A DNA stretch of 64,000 nt, taken from the NCBI GenBank assembly GCA_004794785.1, contig SJOL01006479.1:1001714-1065713 (forward strand), written 5' to 3'. The stretch comes from Opisthorchis felineus (lineage: Eukaryota > Platyhelminthes > Trematoda > Opisthorchiida > Opisthorchiidae). The position numbers and the translations under genes are program-made. Each line of letters opens with the position of its first letter. Position 1 is the first letter of the stretch. Shown piece by piece: positions 40,201 through 48,816 of this stretch. The notes below the pieces were generated by a model. That model did not search any database, had not been told where the DNA came from, and saw nothing but the letters and a program-made list of their open reading frames with translations.

Positions 40201-43200
40201 AAGTTTTACGGGACATCATCGACCTACGCAATACTGCTGATAACTTTTTAGTTAAAGTATTATCCTGAAAATGTAACCCAGCATTACTGTACAACTGTTT
40301 TATCCTGCTAATTGTTCTCAGCGCCATTATCATCCTTTAATGTTGTGGTTCGCTTGACGTGATCTGATTTTGGCTGGTCTCCGAATAGTGCCACCGCATT
40401 TGAAATGCCCATTCTATTTGTGGGATGTTTTTTCCTCTGGAAGGTTTATTGATACTTTGTGGTCAATGGAATTTTGAGATTTCGATTGATGTTTCCTCAA
40501 GCAAGAGGAGGTAGGCCGCGCAGAACTGCCAAGAAGCGTTGCCCAGTACATCATCGTGACCGCCTACTTTGGTTGAGTATACTGAGTTTGTGAAATGGTG
40601 ATCACAAGGCTGGTGATACGACTCAACCTGTTATGTGGTGCGGATAAATAAAACCATCAATGACGGCTAACTTGACTTCCATCAGGCAGAAATCTCTAAC
40701 TTGATTAACCCTAAAACTGGTGTTTGGTACTTTCAGCTATTCTCTCTTTGCAAATAGGAAGAACTTTTTGTGTCTGCGTTCTTGTATTTAATTTGAATTT
40801 CATCACACACATTCCACACCGCTCACCTGTATTTCTTGAAGGCTGCAGAGAGATAACTTGTGCGCTGATAAGACTGTGCTACATAAAGTAAGGCTCTTGG
40901 TCTATTCTCAGAATTCAATCTGAAGTATACTCAGCTTCCAATAACATTACTCTTTTACACTGATCAGAGTTACTTTACACGTTAGTTCCTGGTAACTAAT
41001 GAAGCATGCGTATAATCTTATTAAATTTACAGTGGAAGACTGCCACAGGTATCGCGCGCCAAGTGGTTTAATCGAATGGCGTGCAAGCCCTGATTCCTCG
41101 AAGGATTGTGTCTGGGTAATTCAACCGAGAAATAAGAAGCGGATCTTCTTGCAATTCTCTCGGTTCAATGTAAGTCGAAATAAAAACAGCACCAGTGGAG
41201 TGTGCGGTTGCGAGATTGTGGCCAAAATTTTGCGTGACAAGCCGTTCCGATTGGTAAACAAAATGGGCAGTTTGGCTTCATGACCTCTCCTCGATCTATG
41301 TCCGCCAAATGGTAACTGGCGTGCAACGCGTTTGAACTCTATCGTGGAACGTGCCCTCTCCTTAAAGAGTTTGAGTCTAACTTCACAAGCTAATCTCATG
41401 TTGGTGCAAAGCTAGCCAAAAACTTAAGATTGTTCATTACACATATATGTATACTTGACCCGTCAAACCAGTTATTTGCATAACTGAAAATGTGGCCTAA
41501 TCCCAATTTCTTTGTGTTCGGGTTAATGAAAGTCAGAAGACGCCATAGTAGTCAGCTTAATTTTCGTCGGTTTTGGTTTCTTAACACCAATGAATTTCGA
41601 TAAGTCTGGTACGTCACCTTTGTGATGTGGAACAGCCGTGCTGGTTGTTTTCTGGAAGATTTCTCTGTAAATTTAACGGACAGTTCTGACAAAGCCTTGG
41701 CTTCATATTTGTAGTATGAGTCAAAAGTGGCTCTCTGCGTGAGCTTCTTGAGTACTTCTCAACGCCGCTTTGTAAGCAGATGACAAAACACTATTTAAAC
41801 TGCCATCTGGTCCCTTAAACCGGCGTTTGAATTAAGAGGTGATGTATCACATTTTCGGGCAGTTAGAAGTTACTCTACCTCGTGAATTTGTCGTGTTCGT
41901 CCTGAAGTTTCAGAAGGACAACAAAAGACAGAATTCCCTTCTACCAGTCCAGTTAAATCCAGAAGCCTTTCTAAATCGCAACTCGTTTACTGTAAATAGT
42001 AAATAGTTCATATCACACTAACGAGCACATCATGATGGACATATTCCAGCCCTACGCCCTACAACATGCACATTTTCCTCCTTGTTTCAACAACTTGAAA
42101 CCCGCTTGTGGTTCGGAAGCCCCACAGTAAATGCAAGGTGGAGAATATTACTTAATGGGCCACATATCTCATAATTCGTTGGATGGGTACACGTTTTTGC
42201 CCTTTGTTCAACCGAAAGTAGATAGATATCACATTTATTTAAAAGTGTTTCTGTGGGCCACAAAATGGGAGTTCCACATGTTCTACTGTAACCGGTTTTA
42301 GATTGCGAACTAGCGACTGAACATGTAGGGTGCAGAACGTCATCGGAGATATTCGAACCTCCAGGATAATTTTACAACACAACCGGGCAATAAGCCTGCA
42401 TCACTCACGCGTATAGTCCCCTTCTTGATTCAGTGAATTAGAGCACTGCGGGTTAAAGCACTTTGGATCACAGCTCACGATCGACTGGCCCGCCTTTCAG
42501 GACTTCACAGTCAAGTAGCTCCACAGACGCTTGAAACCGGATGGACAACATTTTCTACTTCTGTTGTGGGTATTGTGGGATGTGTATTGTTCAGTACAAC
42601 AATACATACAATAAATGACATACGGGTCAATGGATCGTCACAACCAGGAAAGTTACCAGGTCGTCGTTCAATGATGAGTCGGGCACACCAACCACACCGC
42701 TCAAGCTTGAACACGTTCGCCTGTTCAGAAGTGAAAATTCAGGTAATCGAGTAAATTTCAGGATGAACACTACGCAAGCGAGAATGCTGAATTGTCTTTG
42801 AAGTTTGAAAAGGTGGTATTACACATCTTGTGAAGTCGACCGAAACGGCTCTACATCAAGTCCAAGATTTTTATGCAGCAACTAACACAGGAGGAAAAGT
42901 AACTCGTACGTGATCAAGAATTCCCTAGCAGCGCCAACCCGGTACTAGGAGGCTGTGACTACCACTTTGAACTTCGATACACTTGGAATTACGAATCCCT
43001 CGCTCCTGAAGAAACTCGTTTGGATCAGACTCAAATCTGATTCCACGTCTTCTGGAAATTCGTAATCTTCAAAAGAACGTAAATTAAGTCTTGTTTGCTT
43101 TTAGGTGGCTGTTTTCACTAATGCAAGCCGCTTTAGATAGGTGAACTTTGTGTTTTCATTTGAAGACAGGAAAGAATCCCGTGCCAGACATTGGCTGTCC

Positions 43201-46200
43201 AACCAAATCATTATTACTAGCTAGCAGATGACAATGACGGGTCTGAAAATATCAACAGCAAATTTAAAGTAAACGAAACCTATAAACATTTTGGCATCTT
43301 CACATTAATTACTGTCGCTAATTACACCCAAACGTTTATAGGCGATAATTTTTGGTAACTAGCCTGCATCCAAAACCAACAAGACGGAATTTGCATAGCT
43401 CATAAATGATGTAGCAATGAGCTAAACAACCCCCGAGCTGACGTTGGAGGGACCTGTATTTGCAAATTCTGGAATATGAGCTCATATGCACATACTGTAA
43501 ACTAACAGCAGTCCTCGGACGGAAGCTCTTGCCCGAAAAACGAGAGGTAAGCCGTAGCGATGGAGTTTGGAGACTTTTCGTTTTTTGCATTCTGTGTGAT
43601 TGGGCCCATACTTATAAAGCTCAAAATCGCGTGTGTGCTTGAGATTTCTCGATTATCAATGACAGTACACTTACTTTAGATAGATTTCTCGGTAGTTTAG
43701 GGTGATTTGAGCACTTCTGGTGGATAGTTCGTCCTGTAAGTAAAGTCGATCCTTGCAGTGCTTCTTGACTTTAGAGCGCAGATAGGCTTCACTTGTAGGA
43801 CGAACTCCCCAGTAAAAGATAAACTTATTCATAGGAGACAGCGATTTTTACATGGCCTGTTAGAGTATCCACTTAAATAGGATCACTGAAAGGGCCTAGA
43901 GAGGATGCGGAAAATCGATCAAGAGTTTTTTGAATTTATGTGCTTTTTGTATGCTAATGGGCTTTCCAGTAATTTCTTACGTTAAACTTTCCGTAATTCG
44001 TCCGCCACCCTCACAATCATAAGTCATATAGTTTCGTCTCGGACAGGTTTTGTCTGTTACCAGTTTGCATGTTCAAATCAATCCTACAACTCTGACACCT
44101 ACATACAAGTACTTTTAAAAATTTTGGTATTCTAAGATTAAAAGTTCGCTTGACTTATAACTTTGTGACAATATGTAATTACACTGTCTCCGTGCGGTTG
44201 GATTCATAGTATTTCTCGCAGTCAAGGTCCCTCGGGAAAAGGTCATTTCTTTGACGAGGATTCAATATTACCTCCCTTTTACACCAACTTCATTCACCCT
44301 TCTTGGAAGCGGAATCCATCTTGAAGGAAGGATGGGAAAGACATTTTCTTGTAGTCTTTTCTTCTAAGACCAGCCGTAATCTGAATCATTACGATTAACT
44401 AAACTTCCACCTTTGTTGAACTTTCAGTTGGGCGGCCAAGGTACACCGTGCACGAATAACACGTTGAAAGTATTCAATGGATATCGTAAGACGTGCTGTT
44501 TGGTGGGCGATTATTGTGGGCACCACAATGAGCTGGTGTTTCTCTCTTCCCGACCACGGATGGATTTGCATTTGATAAGCGCGGAGTTTCGTTCTGGCGA
44601 CAATTTCAAGGCAACGTACGAAGCCCGTAAGTGAGCAACAGGGTTGCCATGGTTTTTAGACATTCATGGTATGCAGCCAGAATTGGTTTCTAGTTACTGA
44701 TCCAATAACAGAAATCCGGTTCCAAAGATTATTACTGAAGTTGACCACTGCACACATCTTTCAAATATGTCTGACTGTCCTACGGAAACATCCGTCGGTG
44801 AAACACAACCTGTTCTTTTTGAAATGCTACGAAATATGATAGCACGGAAAACCCTTTTTTATCTTGTTTTGGAGTGAAGACTATTTACGACACTTAATTC
44901 ACCGTTCTTTAACATTTTAACATTGTTTTGGGAGCTGCGTCGGAAAGACTAATCAGTTTTTCATGTCCCTTTAATGTAGGTATACCTGACTTAACCGAAA
45001 AAAATTTTTCAAAGTTTTCCTCTGACCAGTATAGCCAGCTATTCCAAGTGCGCTGAACCGAATGGGTTCGATCATAGATATATCAAATCCCCTGTAACAC
45101 GGGAGATTCGATGGTGTTTTTTTGGAACCTGTATGCTAGCATATTCAGTCAAGGCTTGAGTCTGTTTTTGAAAGAAAGATTATACAAACATGTAATGCCA
45201 GTCTTATTGCAATACAACTAAGAACAAACCACGTACTTACTCATGGTTGGATAAGAACAACATGTAACTTATGTCCGAACTCCATGACAGTGTAGCAAGT
45301 GTATCTAACAGGACAGCAAATGCAGGCAAGCAAAGCAGGCTCAGAAGGAGTAAATTTTTAACAGGTTTAAAATCTATCGAGAATGGCGGTGCATTCTGGG
45401 CACGTTTTCATCAGTCCTTTGAGTAACATGTCTTGTTTGGCATGGTGAATCGATTAGCCCCTAAAACGGCCTTTACGTGAAACATTTGGTTAACACATCC
45501 CTCATGAATTAATTAAGAGGTAAACTGAACTTTGGGTTCACAAGAATCACGAACGAAAATGAGATGAAAATTCGGCAAATTTATCCAAATTCGGAATGCA
45601 TTTCCCTAGCAAGACAAAACTCATTAGACATCAGGATTACCCGATAAACCTCGAAAAGAATGAACACCGCAATGAACTGTAGGAATATTTTTGTCCCCTC
45701 TTATGAGTAGTTTCGCCAAGGATAGGAAACATATTGTTCTGTGCGCCCACAAATTAGTATCTTAATTAACCGCCCACGAGCATATCTTCCTTTGCAGATG
45801 TTGTTTTTAACGCGTTGATCGGTTTTTTGAAGCACAGCTGAATGTTCAAATGGATGGCGACTACGTGAATACGCGAAAAATAACTGACGGTTAGGGAGGT
45901 TGCCGATGAGTAAATCAGACATTAGAAATTTGCACGTAAACTTTAGCATATGGACAAAAACTAAAAAGAAGGCGTAATGGACTAGTAACTGAAGCAATAA
46001 CTAAATGAAGCAATGAGATGTATCAAGGATCTAACTCACCCTTAGGAGAAAGACAGTGTTTACTACTCTTACAAGCAAATAAAAAATAACTGCTTCGCTA
46101 GCAGTGTTTTGTAGGTTCCTGTATCAATCAATAGTTAGTTGTTTTAGTAAGGTCTGTCTATGCTGAGTAGTCGAGGGGCACTGTAAATCTGTTACCTCCG

Positions 46201-48816
46201 TGCTGCGAATCATCAGCAGTGTGCATTCCACGAAACTCAGAGTTTCGAACATGTGACCTTCTGGCCGATGGCTGAACGATTAAGTGTTCGACCTCGAGTG
46301 GCTGAACAGCAGCGAGGTTACTGTCGCTTGGACACGATACAGCTCCACTCATCCTTCAGTTGCATAAGCCACATCATGTGGTCACGTACTGACTAGTTCC
46401 AGAGAGTGAGGACTTCTCAGGTGAAAGTCTTACTCGCTGTGTAAATTATCCTTCTTTCCAATCTAATAATTAACTGATGGTAGTCTAGGGAGATTGTGGA
46501 AGTTTCAATTGAGATTTCGTCCTGTGAGTGAAGCAGATCTACGCTGAAAAGCCGAGAAGTACTGTTTACATCAGTTTTTACATTTAGGGGCTCAATTATG
46601 AGTGTTTTGTTCAGTGTGATGATCTTAGCAGTCACTGGTGATTGTGCTTTTCGTATCTTCAAGCCGAATGTCAGTTCACGTTAAACAATAGAAGTGGTAC
46701 ATTCACTGCTCCACCAGAAGGATTCCACTTCCGGGCTTATTTGAATTGCCTGTGGAACATTCAAAAGAAGCAAAACCAGCGGATTGATTTGAACTTCATC
46801 AGGATTGACGTAAGCTCAAATGTCTTTTGTACCTGCTTTAAAGCTTGCCAGTTTCTGTTAGCGCCTCATTGCTGTTTGTGTGGTTGTTAGTTCTGTGTTC
46901 ATGGACCGAGATGTTTTCATTAAAAATGATGCTTTTTTTCTAAAGAACATGGTAGCCGAGGATACACCTAATGAGACCTAACCGCTAAAATTTGCAGTAA
47001 CAGAATACTGCCGGTTCGGGTGTTTGTAATGATCAGTTCGCTGTTCTTAATCAGGTAGCTGTTAATCTGCAAGGTGATCTTGGCATTTGGATTGCATGAG
47101 TTTCGCCACTACTTGAGATGCAATACCTCCACGAGTGAATAGGTAGTTCCTTTCTTCTTGGTTGCGTTTGTATATATTTTAGGATCACCCCATAGATCTC
47201 ACGTGCCTGACAGTTTTAAGTTTATCTTGATTCCGAGAAGTCTGTTAGCTATCTGTTGTGGCATGTATTTCTCGAGTATGACTGAACCATGAATTACCAT
47301 CCATTGTATTCGTCATTCCCGTTCGTCCACTTGCGACTTATGCTACGTTCCAATCTGTCTTGCCGCCATATGATCGTTTGAAAACAGGCCGTAAGCCACC
47401 ACAAATGGCAAGTGGACCAATAAGAACAATAAAAGGATGAACAAAAGAAATGGCATCTGCTGAACCAATAAATTCAGGGAAGGGTCATCGCAACGAAACA
47501 GAGAATGCCAATCGGTCAATCTAAATCCGAGTCTTCATATAACCATTGACAGAAAAACCGGATCAGAACACTAGTGCTTCACTGTCATACTGACTTCGAG
47601 GGTAGCTAAACGTAAGCAGGAATAGAGAAGATAACCACACGAATGCGTACTGACGACATCTCAAATGGTGACGAAAGTTCTGTAAGCAGATTTTCCAGAC
47701 TGGAAAAACCGATGGGCCACTACCTGGTCAACGACAAACAAAGTATACATTGACATTGTAAAAGCAATCTTATTCTTTGTTAAATGGGTTACTGCCTACC
47801 TCGATAAAACCCCTAAGAGTGATCATTGCTTCTTGTCAGGACCAGTCGTGCTAGAAAAATGGGGACTGTAGAACTTGTTGTGAGCGGTGTCTTCTTCACA
47901 AATACCATGCTTAACAATTGATCCCATGCTCTGTTTCTGAAGTTTACTTAATCAGCTATGGGCCTGATGAAGCAGCAACTATCGAACCTTGGATTTTTGC
48001 CACCAAAATGTTCGGACTCGTCCTAGAGTGTCAGAGCAGGAGTAGGAAGCCAGTGACCGAAGGAGGTCAGCATTGAACAGTTTCCGTCAGGGAAAATGCT
48101 GCAAAAGGTGCGGCTTACAGTGAAGACTTCTATTTCTATTCTGATACCCCCTTAATCACTCTGGAGAGTCACTAGGGGCACAACTTAGAGAGTTGTTTTA
48201 TCTTTTGTAATTGATGAATTATAAGGACTATGTTACATCCTGCAAGAATATGTCAAGATACACTTTGGAGACGACTCAACCCCGTAGAGAACCATCGGCA
48301 GAGCATGTGTTACCTACTTAAAAACTTGTTAATACACCAGTATGCGGCTGCGAATGCTGGTCAGCAATGTGAAGGCAATCCTCCGAATCATGGCGCCACT
48401 CTATATTTGAAAAGGTAATCTTGTGCTGACGGACTCGCTGACATATTGTCGGTATTGTTCCAGGCATACGATGAACTTGTTCCTAAAGCAACGCACACCA
48501 CAACAAAATCACCTTAGAAGACATTCGATACATAACGCTTTCACCAAAACAAATATATTTTGATGACTGTGATTATTTATTCTGAGCCTAAGTGATCCTC
48601 CGTTATTGTTCTATATTTCTGCATCCATGCAGCTTGACTGTAATGAGGGATCCGTGGTGGTATACAGTGGAACGGTGGGTCAATTGACACAACTTGCCAG
48701 TTACTGTGGAAGGCTGCAGAATAAAAGGATAATATCATGGAAAACCGATTTGGTTGTATACATACGCGCAACTGGACTAACTCCTCTGGTTATCTTCGCA
48801 GCCGACTACACGATTG
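7088..48816 (+). CDS. Multi-CUB-domain extracellular protein gene, 12 exons seen, partial at 5' end
   Basis: Joined exons: 7088-7224, 9837-10038, 13121-13266, 20008-20206, 28628-28767, 32029-32227, 36139-36275, 39257-39455, 41033-41169, 44428-44626, 46664-46809, 48633-48816. They total 2025 nt, or 675 codons counting the incomplete terminal ones, with no stop. The product is six CUB domains in tandem at about residues 1-113, 114-228, 229-341, 342-453, 454-565 and 566-675. CUB domains are disulfide-bonded beta-sandwiches of about 110 residues found almost only in secreted or cell-surface proteins, where they bind proteins or glycans. No protease, EGF, LDL-receptor or transmembrane segment is joined to them within the window, so the function of the whole protein cannot be stated. 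Splice phases are regular: phase 0 inside each domain, phase 1 between domains. Neither end is certain; no start codon or signal peptide was found for it. The frame continuity and domain match are seen; secretion is inferred from the family. Confidence 0.85.
7225..9836 (+). other. Intron within CUB1 (2612 nt, phase 0)
   Basis: Begins gtaagc and ends gtccctcaag. I recognised no exon, RNA gene or known repeat inside it; open frames here are short and unlike any family I know. Confidence 0.7.
9837..10038 (+). CDS. Exon: CUB1 second half
   Basis: The acceptor is ttttgtccctcaag (phase 0) and the donor is c|gtaagt at 10039 (phase 1). The 67 codons carry the second half of a CUB domain: Cys in NACGTNYVSV, the strand and turn VNDLNGD in place of the usual V-x-D-G, Cys-Gly in IWCGTEP, the strand STGPSLLIQLRTE and the closing LDATFIS strand. 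The acidic residue that CUB domains of the calcium-binding type carry two or three residues after this Cys is replaced here by Asn, so calcium binding by this domain is doubtful. With 7088-7224 it makes a complete domain with four cysteines. One base is left over and joins with CT of the next exon as a Pro codon. Confidence 0.9.
10039..13120 (+). other. Intron between CUB1 and CUB2 (3082 nt, phase 1)
   Basis: Begins gtaagt and ends tgtatcacag. It holds a three-copy short tandem repeat at 10558-10587 and otherwise nothing I can identify. Confidence 0.7.
10558..10587. repeat. Three-copy 10-bp tandem repeat
   Basis: The unit gtttgactga occurs three times without a gap, the last copy ending in ca. 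It lies inside an intron and has no evident function. Confidence 0.9.
13121..13266 (+). CDS. Exon: CUB2 first half, lacking the first cysteine
   Basis: The acceptor is ttcctgtatcacag (phase 1) and the donor is gtgagt at 13267 (phase 0). The 48 codons contain NYPLRCLWRIRVP and the strand QLRLQFQRFF, a clear match to the C-x-W-x-I and L-x-F strands of CUB domains. The segment that should hold the first domain cysteine reads KYQYDYDQTR and has none. The only nearby cysteine codon (13111-13113) lies on the intron side of the acceptor. The domain therefore has an unpaired second cysteine unless it bonds with the extra Cys near the end of its partner exon. At 146 nt it is the same length as the CUB6 first half. 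Confidence 0.8.
13267..20007 (+). other. Intron within CUB2 (6741 nt, phase 0)
   Basis: Begins gtgagt and ends gactattttacag. A TA-rich microsatellite lies at 19211-19230. A short open stretch at 18673-18831 faintly resembles a first-half CUB exon but does not fit the alternation of halves and was not accepted. Nothing else was recognised. Confidence 0.6.
19211..19230. repeat. TA-rich microsatellite
   Basis: Twenty bases of alternating purine and pyrimidine built from gtatatat units, inside an intron. Confidence 0.8.
20008..20206 (+). CDS. Exon: CUB2 second half
   Basis: The acceptor is actattttacag (phase 0) and the donor is g|gtgagt at 20207 (phase 1). The 66 codons include Cys in SDCYNDGLGIFEG, Cys-Gly in FCGNEN, the strand KQLTLFLNTS and the closing FLVYCAS. 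The last strand has a fifth cysteine (VYCAS) absent from the other domains of this gene; it could pair with the unpartnered cysteine of the first half. An Asp is present after the third-position Cys (CYNDG). The leftover G joins AA of the CUB3 exon as Glu, so CUB2 and CUB3 are separated by no linker. Confidence 0.87.
20207..28627 (+). other. Intron between CUB2 and CUB3 (8421 nt, phase 1)
   Basis: The longest intron of the gene. It begins gtgagt and ends ctttgttgcgcag. It contains a copy of the hammerhead-like short repeat (about 20283-20384). A 69-base open segment at 22309-22377, encoding VTAGTHIRVHFHY within AG and GT signals, looks like a CUB strand. It was not added to the gene because it has no cysteine and no partner. 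The rest is unremarkable. Confidence 0.6.
20283..20384 (-). repeat. Short dispersed repeat with hammerhead-like core, copy 1
   Basis: About 100 bp shared with 53154-53254. On the minus strand it reads CTGATGAG (plus 20352-20359), a short putative stem, CGAAAC (plus 20334-20339), then GTC (plus 20319-20321), the order of conserved blocks in a type I hammerhead ribozyme. The outer ends are complementary: aaaatacact at 20283-20292 pairs with agtgtattt at 20376-20384. The inner stems I and III do not pair well by eye, so it may be a decayed copy or a chance resemblance. Hammerhead ribozymes are known in flatworm SINE-like repeats and Penelope-like elements. Confidence 0.55.
28628..28767 (+). CDS. 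Exon: CUB3 first half, no cysteines
   Basis: The acceptor is ctttgttgcgcag (phase 1) and the donor is gtgagt at 28768 (phase 0). The 46 codons end in AEDAQWILKPVDGKK and the strand IILTVESFS. The Trp-x-Leu strand and its position match the C-x-W-x-I strand of the other first halves, but Cys is replaced (A-Q-W), and the first domain cysteine is also gone. The domain has thus lost the whole first disulfide. ISGELDL sits where the S-G-x-I motif lies in CUB4 and CUB5. Recognition rests on exon position, phase, length (140 nt) and the Trp strand, so confidence is lower than for its neighbours. Confidence 0.72.
28768..32028 (+). other. Intron within CUB3 (3261 nt, phase 0)
   Basis: Begins gtgagt and ends ctgattaagcag. 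A GC-richer block at about 30744-31235 (described separately) is the only distinct element. Confidence 0.7.
30744..31235 (-). repeat. Putative repeat element with tRNA-like A box and a 163-codon open frame
   Basis: The longest open frame of the window runs on the minus strand here, inside an intron of the plus-strand CUB gene. Its translation matches no family I know, and the base composition is richer in G and C than the surroundings. Near its end the minus strand reads tagctcaatgg (plus 30849-30859), a good match to a tRNA A box (TRGCNNARYGG). A degenerate B-box-like stretch follows. I read it as a tRNA-related interspersed repeat with a fortuitous open frame, not a gene; a small intronic gene cannot be excluded. 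Confidence 0.35.
32029..32227 (+). CDS. Exon: CUB3 second half
   Basis: The acceptor is ctgattaagcag (phase 0) and the donor is t|gtaagt at 32228 (phase 1). One of the clearest CUB exons: Cys in TDCERNYVKVYDGE, Cys-Gly in TYCGTVT, strand SSGPRLFIHLHRP and closing FKARYVS. The V-x-V-Y-D-G turn is canonical. Asn stands where calcium-binding CUBs have the Asp after the Cys. The leftover T joins CA of the CUB4 exon to give Ser. Confidence 0.93.
32228..36138 (+). other. Intron between CUB3 and CUB4 (3911 nt, phase 1)
   Basis: Begins gtaagt and ends tctttgttcccag. Two short open segments with usable splice signals (33068-33159 and 34122-34209) keep phase if both are included but are too short for CUB halves; they are treated as unproven. 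A GC-richer block at about 33340-33660 and another at 35520-35790 stand out in composition and may be old repeats; I could not identify them. Confidence 0.55.
36139..36275 (+). CDS. Exon: CUB4 first half
   Basis: The acceptor is attctttgttcccag (phase 1) and the donor is gtaagc at 36276 (phase 0). The 45 codons hold Cys in SSCSEAI, the motif PSGLIKW, Cys in FDCIWKLD and the strand IDLRFQHMM. Both cysteines of the first disulfide are present. PSGLIKW replaces the S-G-x-I-x-S-P-x-Y-P segment usual in CUB domains and is nearly repeated in CUB5. The exon is 137 nt, the same length as the first halves of CUB1 and CUB5. Confidence 0.9.
36276..39256 (+). other. Intron within CUB4 (2981 nt, phase 0)
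   Basis: Begins gtaagc and ends acttatgaccgacag. Nothing recognised inside. Confidence 0.75.
39257..39455 (+). CDS. Exon: CUB4 second half
   Basis: The acceptor is acttatgaccgacag (phase 0) and the donor is a|gttagt at 39456 (phase 1, a slightly unusual GTTAGT). The 66 codons include Cys in EAGCLDSFLEVYDGTSG, Cys in KTCGPI, the strand STGPHMTIYVHVN and the closing FEATYES. Unlike CUB1, 3 and 5 it has Asp two residues after the Cys (C-L-D) together with Y-D-G, the pattern expected of a calcium-binding CUB. The open frame extends upstream of the acceptor to 39137, but the acceptor position fits the sister exons exactly (199 nt). The leftover A joins TG to encode Met, an internal residue and not a start. 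Confidence 0.92.
39456..41032 (+). other. Intron between CUB4 and CUB5 (1577 nt, phase 1)
   Basis: Begins gttagt and ends ttattaaatttacag. It is the shortest intron of the gene; nothing recognised inside. Confidence 0.75.
41033..41169 (+). CDS. Exon: CUB5 first half
   Basis: The acceptor is cttattaaatttacag (phase 1) and the donor is gtaagt at 41170 (phase 0). The 45 codons carry Cys in EDCHRYR, the motif APSGLIEWRASP, Cys in KDCVWVIQP and the strand IFLQFSRFN. It aligns without gaps to the CUB4 first half (same length, C-to-C spacing and PSGLI-x-W), so these two domains are probably the products of a late duplication. Confidence 0.92.
41170..44427 (+). other. Intron within CUB5 (3258 nt, phase 0)
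   Basis: Begins gtaagt and ends tttgttgaactttcag. Some short open frames (for example near 42566) show no motif; nothing recognised. Confidence 0.7.
44428..44626 (+). CDS. Exon: CUB5 second half
   Basis: The acceptor is tttgttgaactttcag (phase 0) and the donor is c|gtaagt at 44627 (phase 1). The 66 codons include Cys in TPCTNNTLKVFNG, Cys-Gly in DYCGHHN, the strand RPRMDLHLIS and closing FKATYEA. N-T-L inside the Cys loop makes an N-x-T glycosylation sequon. Two extra adjacent cysteines (KTCCLV) lie between the conserved pair; what they bond to is unknown. The leftover C joins CC to encode Pro in front of CUB6. Confidence 0.92.
44627..46663 (+). other. Intron between CUB5 and CUB6 (2037 nt, phase 1)
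   Basis: Begins gtaagt and ends tttcgtatcttcaag. It carries a minus-strand SINE-like fragment at about 46158-46352, described separately. Confidence 0.7.
46158..46352 (-). repeat. SINE-like fragment, copy A (minus strand)
   Basis: Read on the minus strand it contains ggtcacatgttcgaaactc, which resembles a tRNA B box (GTTCGAAAC at plus 46242-46250). Downstream is the block atgcacactgctgatgatt (plus 46208-46226), repeated almost exactly on the plus strand at 51601-51619. Both copies have the B-box-like motif a similar distance upstream. A tRNA-derived SINE is the most economical reading; I see no clear A box. Confidence 0.45.
46664..46809 (+). CDS. Exon: CUB6 first half
   Basis: The acceptor is gcttttcgtatcttcaag (phase 1) and the donor is gtaagc at 46810 (phase 0). 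The 48 codons have Cys in ECQFTLNNRSGTFTAPPEG (the S-G-x-F-x-x-P form of the usual CUB S-G-x-I-x-S-P), Cys in LNCLWNIQK and the strand IDLNFIRID. N-N-R-S provides an N-x-S glycosylation sequon. The length equals that of the CUB2 first half (146 nt). Confidence 0.9.
46810..48632 (+). other. Intron within CUB6 (1823 nt, phase 0)
   Basis: Begins gtaagc and ends tttctgcatccatgcag. Nothing recognised inside. Confidence 0.75.
48633..48816 (+). CDS. Exon: CUB6 second half; splices on or is terminal
   Basis: The acceptor is tatatttctgcatccatgcag (phase 0). The 61 codons include Cys in LDCNEGSVVVYSG, Cys-Gly in SYCGRLQ, the strand KTDLVVYIRATG and closing VIFAADYTI. At 184 nt it is 15 nt shorter than most sister exons; the missing residues lie before the first Cys and in the late loop. 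The donor g|gtgcgt at 48817 falls exactly where the other second halves end and keeps phase 1. If that donor is not used, the frame stays open for 23 more codons to a TGA ending at 48887. That would make this the last exon of a secreted protein, but no AATAAA follows closely. I favour splicing, weakly. Confidence 0.87.
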
